A stretch of 64,000 nt of DNA from Paenibacillus brevis. GTDB lineage: Bacteria; Bacillota; Bacilli; Paenibacillales; Paenibacillaceae. Shown piece after piece: positions 1 to 6,146 of this stretch. The stretch is taken from positions 467,193 through 531,192 of the forward strand of contig NZ_JAHLQJ010000001.1 of assembly GCF_018919145.1 (NCBI RefSeq). Direction: 5' to 3'. Each line of letters opens with the position of its first letter. Position 1 is the first letter of the stretch. A program made the translations under genes and the position numbers. Under the pieces are notes generated by a model. That model saw only the letters and a list, made by a program, of their open reading frames with translations, did no database searches and was not told where the DNA came from.

Positions 1-233
1 ACGGAACAAAGCCGCTGCACCTCACTAACCGGAATTCCCTCTTCTTCCATTAAAGCTTGCTCCAGAGCGGAGATTTCCGATACGGTTACATCACCGACAG
101 CTTCTTCAAAGCGTGCCTTTACTTCCTCTACACTCTTCCCTTGATGCAGTTCCTTAATAATCTCCTTGAGCATTTCTTGTCTGCGCGTCTGCTCCCGAGC
201 CTGATGCTCGCGATTATTGATAAATTCGCTCAT
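1..233 (-). CDS. DUF438-family protein, N-terminal part (cut by window edge)
   Basis: The 78 visible codons start at the ATG whose complement is at 231-233, preceded by GGAGG with a good spacer. The peptide carries the conserved start of the DUF438 family, including KEIIKELHQGKSVEEVKARF, then EISALEQALMEEE and EVQRLC. Family members usually continue into PAS and hemerythrin-like parts and are linked to redox or anaerobic sensing; those parts lie outside the window. The gene runs divergently from the two-component system at 462 and has an Fnr-type dyad about 115 bases upstream, which fits anaerobic control. The family call is firm; the cellular role is unknown. Confidence 0.8.
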   Translation of the reverse strand, partial: MSEFINNREHQAREQTRRQEMLKEIIKELHQGKSVEEVKARFEEAVGDVTVSEISALEQALMEEEGIPVSEVQRLCS

Positions 234-300
234 GCCTGTTCCTCCTTCAACTATTTACTCTATAATGTCGTAGTCGTTATTCCATCTTCGGATAAGTCGC

Positions 301-315
301 TGAGAATGGTTCTCA
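301..315. promoter_or_regulatory. Fur-like palindrome TGAGAA-TGG-TTCTCA
   Basis: This is a perfect 6-3-6 inverted repeat between two divergent genes. It matches 12 of 14 specified positions of the Fur consensus TGATAATNATTATCA, so a Fur-family operator is possible. No target is proven; it could serve the DUF438 gene, the regulator at 462, or neither. Confidence 0.4.
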
Positions 316-346
316 TGCTTAGAACGTATCATAGGCCGACAAGAGA

Positions 347-368
347 TTTTGTGACTGGAATCACAAAA
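347..368. promoter_or_regulatory. Fnr/CRP-type operator TTTTGTGA-N6-TCACAAAA
   Basis: A perfect 8-6-8 inverted repeat contains TGTGA-N6-TCACA, the canonical Crp/Fnr-family site used by Bacillus Fnr. It lies about 115 bases upstream of both the DUF438 gene and the response-regulator gene. DUF438 genes are often tied to anaerobic or nitric-oxide physiology, so that gene is the likelier target. Confidence 0.65.
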
Positions 369-461
369 CAAAACCTGGATTGTTTGACGGTTTTTCGTCC
401 TGGACTTTGGGCGGTTTTCTTTTTCCTTGGAATTTGCAACAATAGGGTTCGAAAGGAATGA

Positions 462-1157
462 TTGATCGTGAATAAGATGCAAACGCAAGTACTATATATT
501 GAAGATGATCGCGAGATTGGGGAATGGGTCAGTGCAGACCTTAAAGACCGCGGGTACCGCGTCACCTGGCTAACCAGCGGCGAACAGGCGGTCGAGGAAG
601 CAAAGGACTGCCGTCTGGCGATCCTTGATGTGATGTTGCCCGGACTGGACGGGTTCACGGTGGGACAGCGTCTGAAGAAGCAATACCCTAACCTCCCCAT
701 CCTGATGCTCTCTGCCCGGACTTCTATTGATGATAAGCTCCAGGGACTGGAATTCGCTGATGATTATCTGACCAAACCCTTTCACCCGGACGAGCTGGCT
801 GCCAGGCTGGAGGTTCTGCTCCGCCGGGGCGGCACGGTTGCGCTCGAGAATGAGCCGTTGCGGCTGGGTCATCTGCTGGTCTTTGAACGGGAAAACCGGA
901 TTGTTGTTGAACCTACTGGAGAGGAAATTGTGCTGACCGGCAAGCAATTCTACATTTTTCAGTTCCTGCTTCGCCATCTCGGTCAAATCCTGACCAAGGA
1001 GCAAATCTACGAGGCAGTCTGGGGTGAGCCGTATTTGGATGGGGACAAGACACTGATGGTTCACATCCGCCACCTCCGCGAGAAGCTGGAGATCAACCCG
1101 GCAGAACCTTCTATTATTGAAACGATCCGCGGCATCGGATACCGGGTGAAGTCATGA
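462..1157 (+). CDS. OmpR/PhoB-family response regulator
   Basis: The protein has an N-terminal receiver with acidic residues E14-D15-D16, phospho-acceptor D56 in LAILDVMLPGLDG, and K105 in YLTKPF. A winged-helix DNA-binding domain follows, ending in the typical TIRGIGYRVK. The start is TTG at 462 or GTG at 468; the AAAGGA at 453-458 fits GTG better, and ATG at 477 is too far. The kinase gene overlaps by ATGA, so the two are co-translated. One oddity is that the usual GLELGADDYLTKPF stretch is one residue short here (GLEFADDY). The stimulus and regulon cannot be told from sequence. Confidence 0.9.
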   Translation: MIVNKMQTQVLYIEDDREIGEWVSADLKDRGYRVTWLTSGEQAVEEAKDCRLAILDVMLPGLDGFTVGQRLKKQYPNLPILMLSARTSIDDKLQGLEFADDYLTKPFHPDELAARLEVLLRRGGTVALENEPLRLGHLLVFERENRIVVEPTGEEIVLTGKQFYIFQFLLRHLGQILTKEQIYEAVWGEPYLDGDKTLMVHIRHLREKLEINPAEPSIIETIRGIGYRVKS

Positions 1158-2599
1158 GGAAGAAACAAATGACCGGCTATAAACAAGTATCTCCCGGATT
1201 CAGAAAAGGCCCTCGCTTTCGAAACTCGCTGCTCTCCCGATTTGTGCTTATTGTCGTCATTGCCATGGTATTGCTCCCGATTGTGCTGCCCCTAACCTTT
1301 GTAGCCTCCCTGGCCATCAGCAGTCTGCTGTTCCATTCGACCCCGAAGGAATCAGCCGAAACAAAGCTGCCCAATTACGGCTCCGGGATTAAGATTGAAC
1401 GAATGTGGCATGAGGAAGCACTGGCACTGCACGGAAAGTCCTCTTCGGATAAGGACCAGGTACTCCAAAGGGTTCATGATAAATACCCCGAAGCCACTTT
1501 GTTCTGGGTCGACTCGGACGGCAAGACTCAATTGAAGCTGCCGGAAACCTCTGAGGTGCCTGATTACTGGTCCACGGAAAAAGTAGTTGCTTATATGAAG
1601 CAAGCCTATGACTCTGATCCATTTACGACGGTTGCCATTATCGGAGGCGGCGAGCAGCCGACGGATGAAGGGTTTATGGTATTGGAATTACCGCGAAAAT
1701 ATATGAACCATACCCCGTCATCCAACAATAATGACGGCCAGTTCTATGGCATGTATTTCTTCATGGTGATTTTCGCGCTCTTCCTGCTTCTCGCCTACTG
1801 GTTCTTCCGGGATATTCAGAAGCGGCTGCGCTGGCTGGAGTTCGGGATGACGGTCACCGGGAAGGACGGCCTGCCTACACGGATTATCGAGGGGCGGCCG
1901 GACGAGATTGGAAGGCTGGAGCAGGCGTTCAATCATATGGTAGACGTGCTGCATGACAGCCGCCGGAAGGAGCGGGAGGAAGAAACGCTGCGGAAAAACC
2001 TGATCAGCAACCTGTCGCATGATCTGAGAACGCCGCTAACCGTCCTGGGCGGACAGTTATATTCCTTCCGCAAGGAGCCCTTGTCTCCTGCGGGAAAAGA
2101 AATGCTTGAACTGATGGAAGGGAAGATTAATGATCTCAGCGGCTTGATCGACCATTTGCTCTCCTATAACCTGCTTACCAGCGGAAGATATTCCATGAAG
2201 CCCGAGGAACTGGATGTGCTGCGCATTGTGCGGTTGAGTGCGGCGGCCTGGTATCCGCTATGGGAAAAGGCGGGTATGGAAATCCATATTGAACTGCCGG
2301 AGGAGCCGCTCATCTGGCGCATCGATGAGCAAGGCTTCCGAAGAGTGCTCGACAACTTGTTCCAAAACACGATCCGGCATGCCCGATCCGGCGGCTACAT
2401 CGGTATTTCAGTCCTCCATAGCGAAGAGGGTAAGGCTGCGCTCGCGATTACCGATCATGGGCCCGGTATGAGCGCGGAGTCTCCCGCGAAGGGGGCAGGG
2501 CTCGGCCTCCAAGTCGTGGATCTGCTGCTCCGGGAAATGGGATTGGTGCGTGAAGCGGTATCCGCCAATGGGACCCGGGTGATTATTTCACAAAAATAA
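1154..2599 (+). CDS. Membrane sensor histidine kinase
   Basis: This 481-residue kinase has two membrane segments (about 27-58 and 198-217) that flank a roughly 140-residue extracellular sensor with no recognisable domain. A HAMP-like linker, a HisKA domain with H289 in NLSHDLRTPL, and a HATPase_c domain with an N box (NLFQNTIRHA) and G box (DHGPGM, GAGLGL) follow. It overlaps the response regulator by four bases and is its obvious partner. The ligand is unknown. Confidence 0.9.
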   Translation: MRKKQMTGYKQVSPGFRKGPRFRNSLLSRFVLIVVIAMVLLPIVLPLTFVASLAISSLLFHSTPKESAETKLPNYGSGIKIERMWHEEALALHGKSSSDKDQVLQRVHDKYPEATLFWVDSDGKTQLKLPETSEVPDYWSTEKVVAYMKQAYDSDPFTTVAIIGGGEQPTDEGFMVLELPRKYMNHTPSSNNNDGQFYGMYFFMVIFALFLLLAYWFFRDIQKRLRWLEFGMTVTGKDGLPTRIIEGRPDEIGRLEQAFNHMVDVLHDSRRKEREEETLRKNLISNLSHDLRTPLTVLGGQLYSFRKEPLSPAGKEMLELMEGKINDLSGLIDHLLSYNLLTSGRYSMKPEELDVLRIVRLSAAAWYPLWEKAGMEIHIELPEEPLIWRIDEQGFRRVLDNLFQNTIRHARSGGYIGISVLHSEEGKAALAITDHGPGMSAESPAKGAGLGLQVVDLLLREMGLVREAVSANGTRVIISQK

Positions 2600-2648
2600 T
2601 AGCAATTCCTCACTTGCTCATGTCCTGTGTATCTATCCCCGAGAACCG

Positions 2649-2684
2649 AAATCACCCTCCTGATATTCAGAAGGGTGATTTTGA
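2649..2684. terminator. Hairpin terminator between convergent genes
   Basis: A perfect 10-bp stem AAATCACCCT/AGGGTGATTT with a 13-base loop is followed by a short T run. It lies downstream of the kinase gene on the plus strand and of the pro-peptide gene on the minus strand, so it can serve both. Confidence 0.6.
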
Positions 2685-2729
2685 TGTTCTGTTCACCTAA
2701 AACTTTCTTGAAATAAGAAGTTTCCGAAC

Positions 2730-2840
2730 TCAGCCGCCCAATCCATGAATCAACGGTTTAATGATGCCCGAATCAGCCAGCAGTCCAACAGCTACTGCCA
2801 AGCTGAACGCGCTCATCAACAAGAAGCTTCGTTTCTTCAT
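2730..2840 (-). CDS. Putative secreted signalling pro-peptide (AloP/Phr-like), 36 aa
   Basis: This short reading frame begins inside the 3' end of the HTH-TPR regulator gene, overlaps it by 68 bases in another frame, and ends 43 bases beyond it. GGGGTG sits 7 bases before the ATG. The product starts MKKRS, continues with a hydrophobic Sec-type core (FLLMSAFSLAVAVGLLA), and ends with the polar tail DSGIIKPLIHGLGG. A tiny exported pro-peptide directly at the end of an HTH-TPR regulator is the hallmark of RRNPP quorum-sensing pairs such as AloR/AloP of Paenibacillus polymyxa, AimR/AimP and NprR/NprX. The mature pheromone would be a 5-10 residue piece of the tail. Function is inferred from architecture only. 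Confidence 0.72.
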   Translation of the reverse strand: MKKRSFLLMSAFSLAVAVGLLADSGIIKPLIHGLGG

Positions 2841-4203
2841 CCTTTTTCACCCCACATAACAAATTTTTGTACTGCTCGCGTCGACTTTCAGTTGCCTCTT
2901 GCCTATATTGTTCAAATAGTCGAACACACTGGATCAACATGGACTCATGGTTATAATGCATGGCCCATTCCAAGCCCTCCAGCAAATACCGAAACCCCGT
3001 TTCATACCGCTGGGCTCTCAAATGATAAAGCGACAGCTCAGAAATATACCGAATATAATGATTCGCAGCAATTTGCGCATTATAGCTTCCCAGAAGAGAG
3101 CTCCGTTCCTCAAACAACAGATTCCCTCCGTGGGGTTCAAGTAAATGATCCACATTTAAGCCAAACCGATTAGCTGCCTGCAAAATGCGATACATGGCCG
3201 GGATTCTCTCCTCCGCATGATGCTCGACATATTCTGCATAATTCGCTAATACCTCAACCTCTCCGGACATTAAGCGGTACAAACAGGCATTGCCTTCCCC
3301 CCACTGTTGGAACTGGTGCACTACTTGCTGCTCTGCTTCGCTTAACCCCTCAACTCCCAAGAGCTCCGCCTGGCTATATAAGTTCACGTACTGTAAAGCC
3401 CTATCATACTCCTGGTAAGCATCACATACATTAGCCATCAATAAGTAGGCATAAAGCAGATAAAACAACAGTTCTCTGGATGGCCTATCCTCCACCGCCT
3501 CCTCACGCTTGCGCTTCAGACGATGACGATACTGTATTAAAGACTTGTGCTCTAACGTCTCAGCTAAAGACTGAACCCGATCCCAACGATGCAGCGACGC
3601 ATATAAATCAGCCAAATCCTTAACAGCATCCAACTGATTTGACTCGTCCATACGATCTACATATTCCTCAAACCAGGCTGCGGCAAGCAAATTACTCTCC
3701 TGATTATTGCTGAGCTCAATTGTAAATAGCCGATACCGGCACAGCGCCAATCGTTCAGAGTGCTGATACTTCTCGCATTGTGCAACGCACAAATATAACA
3801 CAGCGGCAGCCTCCCTCTTCCCCTCATTCCAGAGCAATTCTGCCATATCAAATAAGAGAGGAATATAGGTCAAATGATCAGCCAACGCATGAACAACGCG
3901 CTCAAGGCAATTCAGCTTGTCCAGCTCGGCGCAACGATGGATAAACGGTCCCATCCGTCTCCAGTCCGGAGGCGAGTTGAGCAGACAGCCTTGCAGGTAG
4001 GCCTCATAAAGCGAACCTTCTGCTAAACCCATCCCCCTCGTCAAACGATCTAAATTGTGCATGGAAATCCGGCGTTGTTCACTTAACATTGCGCTAAGAG
4101 TCCCCGCATTAATTCCGCAAATATCAGAGAACTGCTTCAAAGTCATCCCTGTCACGCTCAGATAATCCTTTAGCTGCTGACTAACCGTAGTATCAGGTTC
4201 CAT
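2773..4203 (-). CDS. HTH-TPR regulator of RRNPP type (AloR-like)
   Basis: The chosen ATG follows AAGGAGGTG with a 5-base spacer, giving 476 residues; the in-frame codons upstream are unlikely to be used. Residues about 8-60 form an XRE-type helix-turn-helix (MTLKQFSDICGINAGTLSAM). The rest is all helical, with TPR-like pairs (for example about 120-170, 255-290 and 375-420). This HTH plus TPR layout is that of peptide-binding RRNPP regulators. The embedded pro-peptide gene at its 3' end supports that, with re-imported peptide expected to bind the TPR groove. The divergent promoter of the XRE gene at 4371 is a possible target. Confidence 0.75.
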   Translation of the reverse strand: MEPDTTVSQQLKDYLSVTGMTLKQFSDICGINAGTLSAMLSEQRRISMHNLDRLTRGMGLAEGSLYEAYLQGCLLNSPPDWRRMGPFIHRCAELDKLNCLERVVHALADHLTYIPLLFDMAELLWNEGKREAAAVLYLCVAQCEKYQHSERLALCRYRLFTIELSNNQESNLLAAAWFEEYVDRMDESNQLDAVKDLADLYASLHRWDRVQSLAETLEHKSLIQYRHRLKRKREEAVEDRPSRELLFYLLYAYLLMANVCDAYQEYDRALQYVNLYSQAELLGVEGLSEAEQQVVHQFQQWGEGNACLYRLMSGEVEVLANYAEYVEHHAEERIPAMYRILQAANRFGLNVDHLLEPHGGNLLFEERSSLLGSYNAQIAANHYIRYISELSLYHLRAQRYETGFRYLLEGLEWAMHYNHESMLIQCVRLFEQYRQEATESRREQYKNLLCGVKKDEETKLLVDERVQLGSSCWTAG

Positions 4204-4370
4204 GGAAGCACCTCCTTGATATATGCAAAACCGGCAACACTTAATTTCCATATTTCCCTGCTTTCTCCTCTATTATACTATATATAAGTAGTATTTTGTA
4301 TATAAAAAACTATATTCGGTGCCCTGCATATTGTTTTCCAAGTCACCTAAGCTTATATTGAGGTGATGAA

Positions 4371-4715
4371 ATGACAGCATTGCGCAATTTTCTAGGAAAT
4401 CGAATCCGGGCTATACGAAATGCTAAGGGCCTCACGCAACAAAATTTAGCGGATTTATCCGGCCTGGACTATAGATATATCGGAGCTCTTGAACGGGGAG
4501 AACGGAACTTTTCCATTGATACTTTGGAGAAAGTGCTGGCAGCCTTGCAAGTGACCCTTCGTGAAGTGGCTTATTTCAATAATGAGCAGATCCGAGAAGA
4601 TTCGCCTCGTTGGGAAGCTATCGATCATTTTGTTGTAAGCACAGAGGGATTAACCAAGGAACAGATTGAGACTTTGCGGCGGGTAAATCAAGAGGTGTTG
4701 AAGGCATTTAAATAG
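4371..4715 (+). CDS. XRE-family transcriptional regulator
   Basis: The 114-residue protein has a textbook N-terminal HTH (RIRAIRNAKGLTQQNLADLSGLDYRYIGALERGERN). A helical tail (about 75-114) probably mediates dimerisation. ATG at 4371 is preceded by GAGGTGATG. It is transcribed divergently from the HTH-TPR regulator across about 165 bases and is followed by its own terminator. Its targets are unknown. Confidence 0.85.
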   Translation: MTALRNFLGNRIRAIRNAKGLTQQNLADLSGLDYRYIGALERGERNFSIDTLEKVLAALQVTLREVAYFNNEQIREDSPRWEAIDHFVVSTEGLTKEQIETLRRVNQEVLKAFK

Positions 4716-4746
4716 CCCTTCCCGTTGTGGGAAGGGCTATTTTGGT
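4710..4746 (+). terminator. Rho-independent terminator
   Basis: A 14-bp perfect stem AAATAGCCCTTCCC/GGGAAGGGCTATTT with a GTTGT loop runs into TTTTGGTT. It overlaps the last codons of the XRE gene. It also lies downstream of the MazG-like gene on the other strand. Confidence 0.88.
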
Positions 4747-4754
4747 TAAATCTG

Positions 4755-5087
4755 CTACAACTCCGTATACTTAGTCATTGTCCCAAAGGACTTGTCCACC
4801 GGATATTTGGCAGCGTTCTTCTTCATCTTGTCCCGAATGATGTCTTCGAAGTTCAGATCTAAGGCTTCGGCCAGAAAAAAGGCATAAATCAGCACATCAG
4901 CCAGTTCATCCGCCAACTCTTGTCCTTTCGCAGCCACCGTCTCTTCCGAAGACTTCCATTGAAAATTCTCCAGCAGTTCCGAGGCCTCCAGACTTAGCGA
5001 AATCGCCAAATCCTTTGGATTATGAAACTGCCCCCAATTCCGGTCCTCCCGGAAGGCCAGCAATTGCTTTCTCAGTTCCTCGTTCAT
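4755..5087 (-). CDS. MazG-like nucleotide pyrophosphohydrolase
   Basis: The 110-residue protein carries the metal-binding pair EASE and ELAD spaced as in the MazG/RS21-C6 all-alpha NTP pyrophosphatases, which hydrolyse (d)NTPs to (d)NMP and pyrophosphate as house-cleaning enzymes. ATG at 5087 is chosen because AAGGGG lies 10 bases upstream; a TTG at 5123 overlapping the upstream gene would add 12 residues that are not family-like. It probably shares a transcript with the HxlR gene. The natural substrate cannot be told. Confidence 0.85.
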   Translation of the reverse strand: MNEELRKQLLAFREDRNWGQFHNPKDLAISLSLEASELLENFQWKSSEETVAAKGQELADELADVLIYAFFLAEALDLNFEDIIRDKMKKNAAKYPVDKSFGTMTKYTEL

Positions 5088-5119
5088 AATCGGCGATCCC
5101 CTTCTACTATATCTTCTGC

Positions 5120-5488
5120 TCAATCTTCTTCTATACCGACTACTTTAACTGTGTTCTGATTCTTAATCCCCCAGTCACATAGCAGTTCCAGCACGGGCAG
5201 CAGCGTCTGCGCTTTATCCGTCAGCCTATACTCTACTTTGGGCGGCACTTGCGGATACTCTCTACGTTCAACCATCCCGTCTGCCTCCAGCTCCTTAAGC
5301 TGGGAGCTTAGGGTTTTATATGTAACGGACCCTAGTTGTCTCTTCATTTCATTGAAGCGAACCGGCTGCTTCTCAGCCAGAAGGTACAAAATGACCATCT
5401 TCCACTTTCCACCAATTACGGACATCGTATAGCCAAACGGGGTATCCTGAATCCGCGTCCCTTTGCCGTTTAAATCGGATATGCCCAT
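5120..5488 (-). CDS. HxlR-family transcriptional regulator
   Basis: The 122-residue winged-helix protein has the HxlR signature: FGYTMSVIGGKWKMVILYLL, then RFNEMKRQLGSVTYKTLSSQLKELEADGMVER and YRLTDKAQTLLPVL. Family members often sense thiol-reactive electrophiles or aldehydes through a cysteine; the only Cys here is near the C terminus (LLCDWG), so redox sensing is uncertain. It is divergent from the Rid-family gene, its likely target. Confidence 0.88.
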   Translation of the reverse strand: MGISDLNGKGTRIQDTPFGYTMSVIGGKWKMVILYLLAEKQPVRFNEMKRQLGSVTYKTLSSQLKELEADGMVERREYPQVPPKVEYRLTDKAQTLLPVLELLCDWGIKNQNTVKVVGIEED

Positions 5489-5508
5489 ATCTCACACTAT
5501 CCTTTCAG

Positions 5509-5537
5509 GTAGTACCTATCTTCAAAGTGCGTACTAT
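5509..5537. promoter_or_regulatory. Putative HxlR operator
   Basis: GTAGTAC (5509-5515) and GTACTAT (5531-5537) form an imperfect dyad with centres 22 bases apart, two helical turns. It lies between the divergent HxlR and Rid genes. GTAC-containing dyads are typical of this regulator family, so autoregulation plus control of the Rid gene is inferred. Confidence 0.45.
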
Positions 5538-5593
5538 TCCTTTCTTTATGCCCAGTTTATACTAGCCATAATTTGAAGTAAAGGAGAGTTCAC

Positions 5594-6022
5594 ATGAATA
5601 CAATCAGGACCTATAACCATAATCTCTGGGATCACGGCATCTCACAAGGATACAGTGTTAACGGTACCCTTTATATCTCAGGACAGTTTTCTCACAACGC
5701 CGCAGGCGAGTTCGTAGGAGCTGGCGATATCAAGCTCCAGACCGAACAGACGCTGAGCAATCTGGACCGTGTGCTGACAGAATTCGGCATTACCAAGGCG
5801 AATCTTGCTTATGTAGAGATCTACCTGACCAACGCTCAGGAGCACGGAGAGCCCGCCATTGAGCTATTCAAGGAATATGTAGGAGATCATCGGCCTGCCG
5901 GCAGCCTAATAGGCGTAACCTATCTGGCCTTCCCCGAGCAGTGGGTCGAGATCAGGGCCGTGGCGCTTGTAAATGAGGATGGGGAAGAGGGGAAACAAGC
6001 ATTGGTTGGCCGGTTTCTCTAA
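5594..6022 (+). CDS. Rid (YjgF/YER057c/UK114) family protein without the deaminase Arg
   Basis: The 142-residue protein has the Rid fold signature (YSVNGTLYISGQFSHNAAGE, QTLSNLDRVLTEFG, VEIYLTN, VEIRAVALV). In RidA enzymes that hydrolyse 2-iminoacids, an Arg follows PA in the PARS motif; here the motif reads PAGS. The acidic residue near the end of the VEI-x-AVAL strand also appears to be replaced by Arg. It therefore most likely belongs to the Rid groups without classic imine deaminase activity. An AGGAG site precedes the ATG. It is probably controlled by the divergent HxlR regulator. Confidence 0.85.
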   Translation: MNTIRTYNHNLWDHGISQGYSVNGTLYISGQFSHNAAGEFVGAGDIKLQTEQTLSNLDRVLTEFGITKANLAYVEIYLTNAQEHGEPAIELFKEYVGDHRPAGSLIGVTYLAFPEQWVEIRAVALVNEDGEEGKQALVGRFL

Positions 6023-6087
6023 TTGGACTAAGTTCTAGCAAGGGCTACGTCATCGGAATACGCAAGGTACTGTATAGTGCAAATACA

Positions 6088-6133
6088 AATATGCCTAAGC
6101 TGCGATTACCTTCTTGCGCAGCTTAGGCATATT
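6088..6133. terminator. Bidirectional terminator
   Basis: A perfect 17-bp stem (AATATGCCTAAGCTGCG and complement, 12-base loop) lies between the convergent Rid and SLH genes. The flanks are A-rich to the left and TTAAGTTT to the right. Confidence 0.75.
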
Positions 6134-6146
6134 AAGTTTGCAGCTG

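Noticed and set aside
255..700. Overlapping small frames upstream and inside the response-regulator gene
   Set aside because: They have no ribosome sites and conflict with the operators and the clear regulator coding frame.
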